Source: Streptomyces blattellae
GTDB lineage: Bacteria; Actinomycetota; Actinomycetes; Streptomycetales; Streptomycetaceae
Direction: 5' to 3'
Assembly: GCF_009709555.1 (NCBI RefSeq)
Contig: NZ_WJBG01000149.1
Span: forward strand, 62,001 to 126,000
DNA: 64,000 nt
Both the position numbers and the translations under genes were made by a program. The stretch's first letter is position 1. Each line of letters opens with the position of its first letter. The notes beneath the pieces are model-generated. The model saw nothing but the letters and a program-made list of their open reading frames with translations, was not told where the DNA came from and did no database searches. Of the stretch, positions 16,547 to 25,046 are shown one piece after another.

Positions 16547-19024
16547 ATGACCGACACCGTCTCCCGGCGATCCACGCTGCGTCTGCTGGGCGCCGCGATC
16601 GCCGTCGCCACGGCGGCCTCCGGCGGACTCACCCCGCCGTCGCGCGCCCATGCGCAGGGCAAGCCCGGTGCGGGGGCCGGGCCCCGCGTCGAGGAACTCA
16701 TCGCCAAGCTCACGCTCGACGAGAAGATCTCCCTGCTGCACGGCGCCACCGACCCCGCCACACTCGGCCAGGCGGGCTACGTCCCCGGAGTGAAACGCCT
16801 CGGCATCCCGCCGCTGCGCCTCGCCGACGGCCCGGCCGGAGTCCGCGTCACCCGGCACGCCACCGCCCTGCCCGCCCCCGTGCTGCTGGCGTCCGCCTTC
16901 GATCCGGCCCTCGCTCGCCGCTACGGACAGGTCATCGGACGCGAGGGCCGCGCCCTCGGCCAGGACGTCCTGCTGTCCCCGATGGTCAACCTCATCCGCA
17001 CCCCGTACGCGGGCCGCAACTTCGAGACCTTCAGCGAGGACCCGCTGCTCTCCTCCGACCTGGTCGCCGCCGAGATCGAGGGCATCCAGGGCGAGGGGCT
17101 CATCGCGACCGTCAAGCACTACGCGATGAACAACCAGGAGAAGGACCGTACGACCGTCGACGTGCGGGTCGACGAGCAGACCATGAACGAGACCGAACTG
17201 CGAGCCTTCGAAGCGGCCGTCAAGGCCGGCACCGGCGCGGTCATGGGCGCCTACAACAAGGTCAACGGCACCTACGCCTGCGAGAACAAGGCCCTCCTCA
17301 CTGACGTCCTGCGCACCCGGTGGGGCTTCGACGGCTGGGTGATGACGGACTGGCGGGCCGCGCACAGCACCGCCAAGGCCCTGACCGCGGGCCTCGACAT
17401 GGAGATGCCGGGCGACGTCTATTTCGGCGAGGCGCTCAAGAAGGCCGCCGAGAACCGCAGCGTGCCCGAGCACCACATCGACCAGGCGGTACGCCGCATC
17501 CTCACCGTGCTCGACCGCTTCGGCCTGCTCGACGGCAGCGCCCCGGCCCGCCCCGCCCGGGACGCCGACGCGGGCGCGGCCGTCGCTCTGGAGGTCGCCA
17601 AGGCGGGCGCGACCCTGCTGCACAACGAGCGCGACACCCTCCCGCTGACCGCCGGCGACATCGCGGTGATCGGCCCGACCGGCGGCCTGCCCTTCGTCAG
17701 CGGCGGCGGCAGCGCCCATGTCGTCCCCGACCGCGCAGACAGCCCCCTCGACGCGATCCGGGTGCGCGCCGGACGGGCCGCGAAGGTGACGTACGCGCTC
17801 GGCGAGGACCTCTACGGCAGAGCGCTCCCGGCGTCCGCGCTCTCCCCCGGCCTCAAGAGCGAGGGCCAGGGCGTCGGCGCCGGGACGACATGGACGTACG
17901 ACGGAGAACTGACCGTCTCCGAGACCGATGAGTGGACCTTCGTCATCCACTACTCGGGCGCGGCCGAACTCCGACCCAGGGTGCTCGTCGACGGCAAGGA
18001 CCTCTTCCCGGTCAGGCCCGGCTACGGCGAATGGTTCAGCGGCGGCCTCATCTACACCGCGCCCGACCAGCTGTCCGTGCGCCGTACGACCCTGCAACTC
18101 GCCAAGGGCACCCACACCCTGAAGATCACCGCGCAGGGCGGGGACACCGGCCAGCTGTTCCGGCTGCGGCACACCACCGGCGCGATCCGTACCCAGGACG
18201 TCGCCGAGGCGGTACGCGCCGCCCGCGCCGCCCGCCATGCCGTGCTGTTCGCCTACGAGGACGCCACCGAGGGCCAGGACCGCACCACCATCGCGCTCCC
18301 CGGCCACCAGGATGAGCTGATCGACGCGGTGACCTCGGCGAACCCGCGTACCACCGTCGTTCTCAACACGTCGTCCGCCACGTCGATGCCGTGGCTGACC
18401 CGTACCGGCGCCGTGCTCCAGATGTACTACCCGGGCCAGGAGGGCGCCGCCGCAACCGCCGCCGTCCTGTTCGGCGACTGCGACCCGGGCGGCCGGCTCA
18501 CCCAGACCTTCCCCGTCGACGACGACCACCATCCCGTCGCGGGCGACGCCGCCCGCTACCCCGGTGTCGGCGGCCGTGAGGAGTACTCGGAGGGCATCCA
18601 CCTCGGCTACCGCTGGTACGAGGCCGAGGGTGTGCCGCCCCTGTTCCCCTTCGGGCACGGGCTGTCGTACACCTCCTTCTCCTACGAGGACCTGACCGTG
18701 AGCCCCTCCCGAGGCGGGCTCGACGTCACCTTCGCCGTCCGCAACACGGGCCGACGTGCCGGTGTCGCCGTGCCGCAGGTGTACGTCGGGAAGTCCCCCG
18801 ACCTCCAACTCGACCAGGCGGTACGGGTGCTGGGTGCCTACCGGCGGCTCTCCCTGCCCCCGGGCGGACAGCGTCGCGTCACCCTGCGCGTCGCCGCCCG
18901 CACCCTCTCCTCATGGGACCCGACGCGCCACGACTGGACGCTCGGCACGGGCCTGCGCGTGGTGTGGGTCGGGGCGTCGGCGCGGGATCTGCGGCTGCGG
19001 GGTCTGGGAGAGGTGCGCGGGTAG
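16547..19024 (+). CDS. Tat-exported GH3 beta-glucosidase with PA14 insert
   Basis: 825-aa glycoside hydrolase family 3 enzyme hydrolysing terminal beta-linked sugars from glycans. The twin-Arg signal SRRSTLRLLGAAIAVATAAS ends near residue 37 (AHAQG). The GH3 N-terminal domain carries RNFETFSEDP, VKHYAMNNQE and the nucleophile Asp in GWVMTDWRAAH (about residue 264). The C-terminal domain is interrupted by a PA14 module (GTTWTYDGELTVSETDEWTF). A fibronectin-III-like end follows (YTSFSYEDLTVS). Ribosome-binding site GAAGGAG. Extracellular. Monocistronic. Confidence 0.94.
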   Translation: MTDTVSRRSTLRLLGAAIAVATAASGGLTPPSRAHAQGKPGAGAGPRVEELIAKLTLDEKISLLHGATDPATLGQAGYVPGVKRLGIPPLRLADGPAGVRVTRHATALPAPVLLASAFDPALARRYGQVIGREGRALGQDVLLSPMVNLIRTPYAGRNFETFSEDPLLSSDLVAAEIEGIQGEGLIATVKHYAMNNQEKDRTTVDVRVDEQTMNETELRAFEAAVKAGTGAVMGAYNKVNGTYACENKALLTDVLRTRWGFDGWVMTDWRAAHSTAKALTAGLDMEMPGDVYFGEALKKAAENRSVPEHHIDQAVRRILTVLDRFGLLDGSAPARPARDADAGAAVALEVAKAGATLLHNERDTLPLTAGDIAVIGPTGGLPFVSGGGSAHVVPDRADSPLDAIRVRAGRAAKVTYALGEDLYGRALPASALSPGLKSEGQGVGAGTTWTYDGELTVSETDEWTFVIHYSGAAELRPRVLVDGKDLFPVRPGYGEWFSGGLIYTAPDQLSVRRTTLQLAKGTHTLKITAQGGDTGQLFRLRHTTGAIRTQDVAEAVRAARAARHAVLFAYEDATEGQDRTTIALPGHQDELIDAVTSANPRTTVVLNTSSATSMPWLTRTGAVLQMYYPGQEGAAATAAVLFGDCDPGGRLTQTFPVDDDHHPVAGDAARYPGVGGREEYSEGIHLGYRWYEAEGVPPLFPFGHGLSYTSFSYEDLTVSPSRGGLDVTFAVRNTGRRAGVAVPQVYVGKSPDLQLDQAVRVLGAYRRLSLPPGGQRRVTLRVAARTLSSWDPTRHDWTLGTGLRVVWVGASARDLRLRGLGEVRG

Positions 19025-19239
19025 GGCGGCGCGCGCATGCACTCGGCGCGCGCGATCGTGGTCCTGGGCGCCTGACCGGCGCCGTTTCCCGCCCTACTCC
19101 CGGGCGAGCACCCGGTGAACACCCTGCAACCTGTGCGACGCCTTGGTGTCCGGTGTGACCCGGTAGGCTTCCCGCCGTGCGCCCGGAGCCGGGGGCACGC
19201 CGGGCAGAGATGCAGGATGCGGATCGGGAGGAAGCGGCG

Positions 19240-19884
19240 TTGCACGTCCAGGAATGGCTTGAGACGGTACCCGCGGTCGCCATCTACGCACTGGTGGGCG
19301 TGGTGATCGGCCTGGAGAGCCTGGGCATCCCGCTGCCGGGCGAGATCATCCTGGTCTCCTCCGCGCTGCTCGCCTCCCAGCACGGCGAAATCGACCCCGT
19401 CATCCTCGGCGCGTGCGCCAGCGCCGGTGCCATCGTCGGCGACTCCATCGGCTACGCCATCGGCCGCAGGGGCGGACGTCCCCTGCTGGCCTGGCTCGGC
19501 AAGAGGTTCCCCAAACACTTCAGTGAGGGGCACATCGCCACCGCCGAGCGCTCCTTCCAGAAGTGGGGCATGTGGGCCGTCTTCTTCGGCCGCTTCGTCG
19601 CCCTCCTCCGCATCTTCGCCGGCCCTCTCGCGGGCGTCCTGCGCATGCCGTACTGGAAGTTCCTCGTCGCCAACGTCTTCGGCGGCATCCTCTGGGCGGG
19701 CGGCACCACCGCGGTCATCTACTACGTCGGCGTCGTGGCCGAGTCCTGGCTGCGGCGCTTCTCATGGCTGGGCCTGGTGGCAGCGGCCCTGATCGGCCTG
19801 ACGTCGATGCTGATCATCAGGCGCAGGGCGAAGGCGGCCCAGGTCGTGCAGTCGGAGCCGGATCCCGTCCCCGCCGGGGACTGA
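19240..19884 (+). CDS. DedA family membrane protein
   Basis: About 214-aa membrane protein. LESLGIPLPGEIILVSSALL and GDSIGYAIGRRGGRPLLAWLG are DedA/VTT signatures, followed by FFGRFVALLRIFAGPLAGVL with the conserved F-x-R-F-x3-R-x3-(P)xxAG pattern. DedA proteins act in membrane-lipid flipping and envelope homeostasis. The TTG start is preceded by a strong ribosome-binding site (GGGAGGA). An in-frame GTG at 19177, 7 nt after TAGGCT (19164-19169), would give a leaderless product 21 residues longer; both are plausible. It shares a superfamily with the TVP38 protein at 7379. Confidence 0.9.
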   Translation: MHVQEWLETVPAVAIYALVGVVIGLESLGIPLPGEIILVSSALLASQHGEIDPVILGACASAGAIVGDSIGYAIGRRGGRPLLAWLGKRFPKHFSEGHIATAERSFQKWGMWAVFFGRFVALLRIFAGPLAGVLRMPYWKFLVANVFGGILWAGGTTAVIYYVGVVAESWLRRFSWLGLVAAALIGLTSMLIIRRRAKAAQVVQSEPDPVPAGD

Positions 19885-19903
19885 GGCGCCCCGCTCGTAC
19901 GGC

Positions 19904-20434
19904 TCAGCCCCCGTGCTCTTCCCGGTGCGCCTTCGCCAACTCCGCGTACATGGTCCCGTTGAGCGTGACGCCCTCACGCTCCTCACCCGTCAGCTCCCGC
20001 CTGACCTTTGCGGGAACGCCCGCGACCAGCGATCCGGGCGGCACCCGCATCCCCTGCGGCACCAACGCCTGCGCGGCGACCAGGGAACCCGCCCCGATCA
20101 CCGCACCGTTGAGAACCGTCGCCCCCATCCCGATCAGACAGTCGTCCTCCACGGTCGCCCCATGCACCACCGCGTTGTGCCCCACGGACACCCGCGCACC
20201 GATGCTCACGGGGAAACCGGGGTCGGCGTGCAGGGTGCAGTTGTCCTGGATGTTGCTCTGGGCCCCGACGGAGATCCGCTCCACATCGCCCCGCACCACC
20301 GCGCCGTACCAGACGCTCGCGCCCGCCTCCAGCGTCACGTCGCCGATCACCGAGGCTGTCGGCGCCACGAAGGCCTCGTCGTCCACCTCCGGGTCCCTGT
20401 CCCCGATCCCCGTGATCAGCGCCCTGCGCGTCAT
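19904..20434 (-). CDS. Gamma-carbonic anhydrase-like hexapeptide protein
   Basis: 176-aa left-handed beta-helix protein. The metal-ligand pattern is present in NIQDNCTLHADP and VSVGHNAVVHG (His, then H-x4-H), with RGDVERISVG before it as in gamma-carbonic anhydrase/YrdA proteins. Probably zinc-binding trimer; whether it hydrates CO2 is not predictable. The ATG at 20434 follows GAGGAGAGG, so upstream in-frame codons are not needed. Divergent from a second beta-helix gene. Confidence 0.88.
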   Translation of the reverse strand: MTRRALITGIGDRDPEVDDEAFVAPTASVIGDVTLEAGASVWYGAVVRGDVERISVGAQSNIQDNCTLHADPGFPVSIGARVSVGHNAVVHGATVEDDCLIGMGATVLNGAVIGAGSLVAAQALVPQGMRVPPGSLVAGVPAKVRRELTGEEREGVTLNGTMYAELAKAHREEHGG

Positions 20435-20544
20435 CGGCCTCTCCTCACCGCGAACGTCGTAGACGAACCGTACGCCACCGCGTAGGGCGAAGATCACAGG
20501 CCTCCCATCTCAAAAGGGCGCCGCACGCTCAGTACGGTGACCTC

Positions 20545-21309
20545 GTGCCGAAGCGCAAGAACACGTTCTCATCCTGGCGGCGCCGACTGGCGCAGCGCGC
20601 CGTCCACGCGGGCTGGGCCTGGGCGCAGCGCACGGGTTCGGTGACGGCCGAGAGCCCCGGCCGATTCCACTTCGGCGCGATCGGCGAGGCCACCCGCCTC
20701 GCCTTCCCGCTCGGCACGGTCTTCGGCGAACCGTGGATCCACCTCGGCTCCCACTGCATCGTCGGCGAGCAGGTGACGCTGACCGCCGGTCTGATGCCCG
20801 ACCTGGACCTCGGCCCGGAGCCGATCCTGCGCGTAGGCGACGGAGTCGTCCTGGGCCGCGGCAGCCATGTCATCGCCGACACGACGGTCACCATCGGCAG
20901 CGACTGCTACTTCGGGCCGTACGTCTACGTCACGTCCACGAACCACTCCTACGACGATCCGCACCAGCCCATCGGCAAGCAGTGGCCGCGGATGGAGCCG
21001 GTGGAGATCGGTCCGGGCTGCTGGATCGGTACCGGCGCGGTGATCCTGCCCGGCGCCCGGATCGGACGGAACGTCGTGGTGGCGGCGGGTGCGGTCGTAC
21101 GAGGTGTGGTGCCCGACCATGCCGTGGTGGCGGGGGCGCCGGCCCGGGTCGTACGGCGGTGGATTTCCGGCGAGGGCTGGCAGCCGCCGCTGCGGACCCC
21201 GGCGCCGGTGCCGATTCCGGACGGCGTCACCCCCGAGCAGTTGCTGGCGCTGGGCGAGTTGGACGAGGAGGCCGCGGCCAGGCTCGCCCAACTGGATGCC
21301 GAGGCCTGA
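20545..21309 (+). CDS. Acyltransferase, left-handed beta-helix family
   Basis: 254-aa hexapeptide-repeat protein. HLGSHCIVGEQVTLTAG, VLGRGSHVIADTTVTIGSD and GTGAVILPGARIGRNVVVAA show the repeats; TSTNHSYDDPHQPIGKQ resembles the loop of xenobiotic/sugar O-acetyltransferases with a catalytic His. It may acetylate a sugar or small molecule; acceptor unknown. The N-terminus is basic and C-terminus Leu/Ala-rich. The GTG start follows TACGGT (20533-20538) by 6 nt, suggesting a leaderless mRNA. Confidence 0.82.
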   Translation: MPKRKNTFSSWRRRLAQRAVHAGWAWAQRTGSVTAESPGRFHFGAIGEATRLAFPLGTVFGEPWIHLGSHCIVGEQVTLTAGLMPDLDLGPEPILRVGDGVVLGRGSHVIADTTVTIGSDCYFGPYVYVTSTNHSYDDPHQPIGKQWPRMEPVEIGPGCWIGTGAVILPGARIGRNVVVAAGAVVRGVVPDHAVVAGAPARVVRRWISGEGWQPPLRTPAPVPIPDGVTPEQLLALGELDEEAAARLAQLDAEA

Positions 21310-21356
21310 GCGGCGGCGGGCGGCATGGGGCGTGCCGGCCACCTCACCGGGGGCGC

Positions 21357-22214
21357 TCAGCCCGCCGCCAGCAGCAGCGTGCCGACCAGGGCGAGGCCCG
21401 CGCCGGCCGCCTGGACCGTCCGCAGCCGTTCGCTGAGGAAGCCGCGCGCGGCCAGGGCGGTCACCACCGGGTAGAGCGAGGCGAGTACCGCGGCCACCGT
21501 GACCGGGCCGTGCTGGGCGGCGATCGAGTAGGTGCCGTTCGCCGCCACGTCCGCCAGACCGACGAAGGCCAGCGCGGGCAGGGACCCCCACGGGAAGCCG
21601 CCCTCGGGGACGGCCGCGGCGCCCCTCCGCACGGAGGCGTACAGCGCGAGGCCGCCCGCCGCCACGTTCGTCACGCGCTGCACGAAGAGCGCGAGGAAGA
21701 GTCCGGTGACGGTGGTCGACGCCTCCGCGATCAGCGCGAACACCGTCCCGAATCCGACCGCCGCGACCAGGGTGAGGAGGATGGCCTGCCGCTGCACCGG
21801 CAGGCCCCTGAGCTGCGGTCCGCCCGCGAGGGCGACACCGAGGACGGCGACCGCGATGCCCGCGACCTGCACCAGGCCGGGCCGTTCACCGAGGAACAGC
21901 CCGACACCGACCGGGACGGCGATGCCCAGCGTGCCGAGCGGGGAGACCACGCCCATCGGCCCGAGCGCCAGCGCCTGGTAGAAGCAGAGGAGGGCGGCGG
22001 GGCCGACCAGCCCCGCCGCGACGGCGAACCACAGCCGCGGACCGGCCTCGCTCCAGGCGCCCGTGGCGACCACGATCACGCCGAGCACGGCCGTCGCGAC
22101 CGTCTGCGAGACGACGACGACCGTGAGCGCCGGGGTGCGCCGGGTCAGCAGTCCGCCGCCGAAGTCGGCCAGCCCCCACAGCAGGCTGGTGGCCAGGGCG
22201 AAGAGTGCTGTCAC
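21357..22214 (-). CDS. EamA/DMT family transporter
   Basis: About 285-aa protein with ten hydrophobic helices in two EamA repeats (LFALATSLLWGLADFGGG starts the first, LTLVAAVGFGTVFALIAEAS the second). Such proteins export amino acids or metabolites. GTG start at 22214 with GAGGC upstream; a TTG 22 codons further up is less likely. Divergently transcribed from the XRE-cupin regulator, which probably controls it, a common pairing in Streptomyces. Confidence 0.88.
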   Translation of the reverse strand: MTALFALATSLLWGLADFGGGLLTRRTPALTVVVVSQTVATAVLGVIVVATGAWSEAGPRLWFAVAAGLVGPAALLCFYQALALGPMGVVSPLGTLGIAVPVGVGLFLGERPGLVQVAGIAVAVLGVALAGGPQLRGLPVQRQAILLTLVAAVGFGTVFALIAEASTTVTGLFLALFVQRVTNVAAGGLALYASVRRGAAAVPEGGFPWGSLPALAFVGLADVAANGTYSIAAQHGPVTVAAVLASLYPVVTALAARGFLSERLRTVQAAGAGLALVGTLLLAAG

Positions 22215-22329
22215 GGGGAGCCTCGCAGTACAGTTCGGTGAACACATCAGGTGCGTCGGTTGCACCTCACCGTAGTTCAATGAAATGCACTATGTCATTC
22301 AGAATATTGGCCTAGATGTTGGACGGAAC

Positions 22330-22902
22330 GTGTCGGACCTCGACCTGCTGACCCAATCCCTGGCGCGCAACGTCAAGCACTGGCGATCGGTGCGCGGCTA
22401 CACCCTGGACGTGCTCGCCGCCCGCTCCGGCGTCAGTCGCGGCATGCTCATCCAGATCGAGCAGGCCCGCACCAATCCCAGCCTCGGCACGGTCGTCAAG
22501 ATCGGCGACGCCCTGGGGGTCAGCATCACCACCCTCCTCGACTACGAGCAGGGCCCCAGGGTCCGCATCGTCCCCGCCGAGCAGGCCGTACGGCTGTGGC
22601 ACACCGACGCCGGCAGCCACAACCTCCTCCTCGCGGGCACCGAGGCACCCGGTCCGCTGGAGATGTGGCAGTGGCTCCTGATGCCGGGCGAGAGCAGTCC
22701 CTCGGATCCGCACCCCACCGGCACGGTCGAGCTGCTGCACGTCACGGAAGGCGAGCTGACGCTCACGGTCGACGGCGTGGAGTACCGCGTCCCGGCCGGT
22801 TCGAGCGCCTCCTTCGAGGCCGACACCCCGCATGTGTACGGCAATACGGGCGACGCGCCGATGCGCATGGTCATGGCGGTCTCCGTCCCGCCCGTGCACT
22901 GA
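22330..22902 (+). CDS. XRE-type regulator with C-terminal cupin domain
   Basis: About 190 aa. The N-terminal helix-turn-helix is SLARNVKHWRSVRGYTLDVL followed by AARSGVSRGMLIQIEQARTN. A C-terminal cupin barrel follows (HPTGTVELLHVTEGELTLTV, DTPHVYGNTGDAP), the ligand-sensing part in this family. GTG at 22330 has a ribosome-binding site (GGACGGA); an ATG at 22285 would add 15 residues. The AT-rich spacer at 22215-22329 is shared with the divergent transporter and is the likely operator region. It probably represses or activates that transporter in response to its substrate. Confidence 0.88.
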   Translation: MSDLDLLTQSLARNVKHWRSVRGYTLDVLAARSGVSRGMLIQIEQARTNPSLGTVVKIGDALGVSITTLLDYEQGPRVRIVPAEQAVRLWHTDAGSHNLLLAGTEAPGPLEMWQWLLMPGESSPSDPHPTGTVELLHVTEGELTLTVDGVEYRVPAGSSASFEADTPHVYGNTGDAPMRMVMAVSVPPVH

Positions 22903-22925
22903 GGCGGCCCTGTTAGCGTGCGGTC

Positions 22926-23486
22926 ATGGACGCACCCATCGGACACTTCGACACCGCCGCCCCCGCCCCCGACTCCCTCGACGAGCTGACCCGCCCGGTC
23001 GCCGACGCCGTACGTCTGTGGAGCGGCAGCGTCTCCGCCGACCGGATCGTCTACGTCGACACCGACCCGCGGTGGGCCGACACCGCCGTCTTCGTGGAGC
23101 ACTACGGCCGCGAGCTGCTGGAGCAGTCGGCGAACTGTGTGGTGGTCGCGGGCAAGCGCGGCGGCGAGACGACGCTCGCCGCCTGTGTGGTCCTGTCCAC
23201 CGCCCGGGTCGACGTCAACGGCGTCGTCCGCCGCCAACTCGGCGCGCGCAAGGCCTCCTTCGCGTCGATGGACACCGCGACCGGCGAGACCGGCATGGAG
23301 TACGGCGGCATCACCCCGATCGGACTGCCCGCCGACTGGCAGGTGCTGGTGGACCCGGCCGTCGTCGACCTGCCGTACGTCCTGGTCGGCAGCGGGCGCC
23401 GGCGCGGCAAGCTGCTGGTGCCGGGGAAGGCGTTCGCGGAGCTGCCGGGAGCCGTGGTCCTGGAGGGGCTGGGCGTTCCGGTGTGA
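22926..23486 (+). CDS. YbaK/EbsC-type aminoacyl-tRNA deacylase-like protein
   Basis: 186-aa protein with the YbaK/ProX fold. Visible blocks are ANCVVVAGKRGGETTLAACV, ARKASFASMDTATGETGMEY and GGITPIGLPADWQVLVDPAV, the last typical of the trans-editing pocket (GG-x-x-P-x-G). Such proteins hydrolyse mischarged tRNA or related esters. The ATG follows TAGCGT (22914-22919) by 6 nt and lacks a ribosome-binding site, so it is probably leaderless even though it closely follows the regulator gene. Confidence 0.87.
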   Translation: MDAPIGHFDTAAPAPDSLDELTRPVADAVRLWSGSVSADRIVYVDTDPRWADTAVFVEHYGRELLEQSANCVVVAGKRGGETTLAACVVLSTARVDVNGVVRRQLGARKASFASMDTATGETGMEYGGITPIGLPADWQVLVDPAVVDLPYVLVGSGRRRGKLLVPGKAFAELPGAVVLEGLGVPV

Positions 23487-23489
23487 CGG

Positions 23490-24524
23490 TCAGGTGTGGT
23501 GGGCCAGCGCCAGATGCGGGTCCGCCTCGCCCGGGACCGGCGCCGGATCGGCGTGCACCAGAGCCGCGGTGAGCCGCGGTACGGCGTGCAGCAGCGCGTG
23601 TTCGGCGTCCACGGCGACGGCGTGGGCCTGACGTACCGTCACCTCGCCGTCCACGACGACCGCCACCTCGGCGCGCAGCCGGTGTCCGATCCAGCGCAGC
23701 CGCAGCTCACCCACCTCCCGCACCCCAGGCACCTCCCGCAGCGCCCGCTCGGCCCGGTCCACCAGGGCCGGGTCGACGGCGTCCATCACGCGCCGGAACA
23801 CCTCCCGTGCCGCGTCGCGCAGCACCAGCGCGATCGCGGCCGTGATCGCCAACCCCACGATCGGGTCGGCGAGTTGCCAGCCCAGCGCCGCACCGCCGGC
23901 GCCCAACAGCACCGCCAGTGACGTGAATCCGTCCGTGCGGGCGTGCAGCCCGTCCGCCACCAGTGCGGCCGAGCCGATCTCCCGCCCGACCCTGATCCGG
24001 TAGCGGGCCACCCATTCGTTGCCCGCGAAGCCGACGAGGGCGGCCACGGCGACTGCCGGAATGTGCTCCACCGGGCGAGGGTCGATCAGCCGCTCGATCG
24101 CCGTCCACCCCGCGAAGGCCGCAGACGCGGCGATCGTCAGCACGATCGCGATGCCCGCCAGGTCCTCGGCGCGTCCGTAGCCGTACGTGAAGCGCCGCGT
24201 CGCCGCGCGCCGGCCCAGCACGAACGCGATCCCCAGCGGTACGGCGGTCAGCGCGTCCGCGGTGTTGTGCACCGTGTCGCCGAGCAGCGCGACCGAGCCG
24301 GACGCCGCCACCACGACCGCCTGCGCCAGCGCCGTCACGCCCAGTACCGCCAGCGAGACCCACAGCGCCCGCATCCCGCGTGCGGAGGACTCCAGGGCGG
24401 AGTCGAGTTTGTCGGCGGTCTCGTGGGAGTGGGGGGTGCGGAGATGGCTCAGACGGTGGCGGAGGGAGTGCGCATGGTCGTGGTGGTGTCCGTGCCCGTG
24501 TCCATGGTGCTGCGCGTCGCTCAC
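23490..24524 (-). CDS. CDF family cation efflux transporter, His-rich N-terminus
   Basis: 344-aa cation diffusion facilitator exporting divalent metals (Zn, Co, Ni, Cd or Fe). The N-terminus is a His cluster (HHGHGHGHHHDHAH). TM helices contain the metal-site pairs LLGDTVHNTADAL (H-x3-D) and LVADGLHARTDGF (H-x3-D), and the C-terminal cytoplasmic domain follows (HRLRAEVAVVVDGEVTV). GTG start with AAGGGGAG. Stops 4 bp from the YbaK-like gene on the other strand. It faces an ArsR regulator across 60 bp and is probably its target. Confidence 0.93.
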   Translation of the reverse strand: MSDAQHHGHGHGHHHDHAHSLRHRLSHLRTPHSHETADKLDSALESSARGMRALWVSLAVLGVTALAQAVVVAASGSVALLGDTVHNTADALTAVPLGIAFVLGRRAATRRFTYGYGRAEDLAGIAIVLTIAASAAFAGWTAIERLIDPRPVEHIPAVAVAALVGFAGNEWVARYRIRVGREIGSAALVADGLHARTDGFTSLAVLLGAGGAALGWQLADPIVGLAITAAIALVLRDAAREVFRRVMDAVDPALVDRAERALREVPGVREVGELRLRWIGHRLRAEVAVVVDGEVTVRQAHAVAVDAEHALLHAVPRLTAALVHADPAPVPGEADPHLALAHHT

Positions 24525-24572
24525 GTGGCTCCCCTTTCGGCGTGCTGGTGGACATCTTCCCGTCCACGACGC

Positions 24573-24594
24573 CATTATGTGCGTATGAGCGCAC
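24573..24594. promoter_or_regulatory. ArsR-type operator overlapping a start codon
   Basis: GTGCG (24579-24583) and CGCAC (24590-24594) form an inverted repeat with a 6-bp centre that includes the ArsR ATG (24585-24587). CATTAT (24573-24578), 6 nt before that ATG, is a possible -10 box. This placement fits autorepression of the divergent pair. Confidence 0.4.
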
Positions 24595-24944
24595 GCATGC
24601 ACCTTTCACCTGCGCACCATGCGCATCCGCGCAGCCCCGGCGAGGAGCAGTTCGCACTCGCCGCCGAGATCCTGGCGCTGCTCGGCGACCGCACCCGGCT
24701 CACGCTGCTGCACGCCCTGAGGGCGGGGGAGGCCGACGTCACGACGCTGACGGAGGCGTGCGGAGCGGCGCGGCCGGCGGTGAGCCAGCACCTGGCCAGG
24801 CTGCGGCTGGCGGGGCTGGTGAACACGCGGAAGGAGGGGCGCCGGGTGATCTACTCGCTGCGTGACGGGCATCTGCGCCGGCTGGTGGACGAGGCGCTGA
24901 ACGTGGCCGACCACCGGCTCAGCGACCGGCCCGTGCACGACTGA
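24585..24944 (+). CDS. ArsR/SmtB family metalloregulator
   Basis: 119-aa winged-helix repressor. The HTH is DVTTLTEACGAARPAVSQHL followed by ARLRLAGLVNTRKEGRRVIY, with the wing in RVIYSLRDGHLRRLV. The N-terminus is His-rich (MHLSPAHHAHP) and further His residues lie near the C-terminus, as in Ni/Co- or Zn-sensing members. It probably represses the adjacent CDF exporter and releases DNA on metal binding. The ATG lies within a short palindrome and has no ribosome-binding site. Confidence 0.92.
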   Translation: MSARMHLSPAHHAHPRSPGEEQFALAAEILALLGDRTRLTLLHALRAGEADVTTLTEACGAARPAVSQHLARLRLAGLVNTRKEGRRVIYSLRDGHLRRLVDEALNVADHRLSDRPVHD

Positions 24945-24986
24945 GGGCGGCGACGGCTGCCGGTCGCCGGTATTGAGTCGGTGCTG

Positions 24987-25046
24987 TCAGTGGCGGTGCT
25001 TTCAGTCGGCGGTGTTTCAGTCGGCGGTGTTTCAGTCGGTGGTGTT
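24987..25046. repeat. Four-copy 15-bp repeat at the pobA 3' end
   Basis: Four units of TCAGTCGGCGGTGTT (the first and last with small changes). On the minus strand each reads Asn-Thr-Ala/Thr-Asp-stop; the unit at 25032-25046 is the true end of pobA (NTTD and TGA). The last codons plus the stop of the gene are thus repeated downstream of it. Confidence 0.92.
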
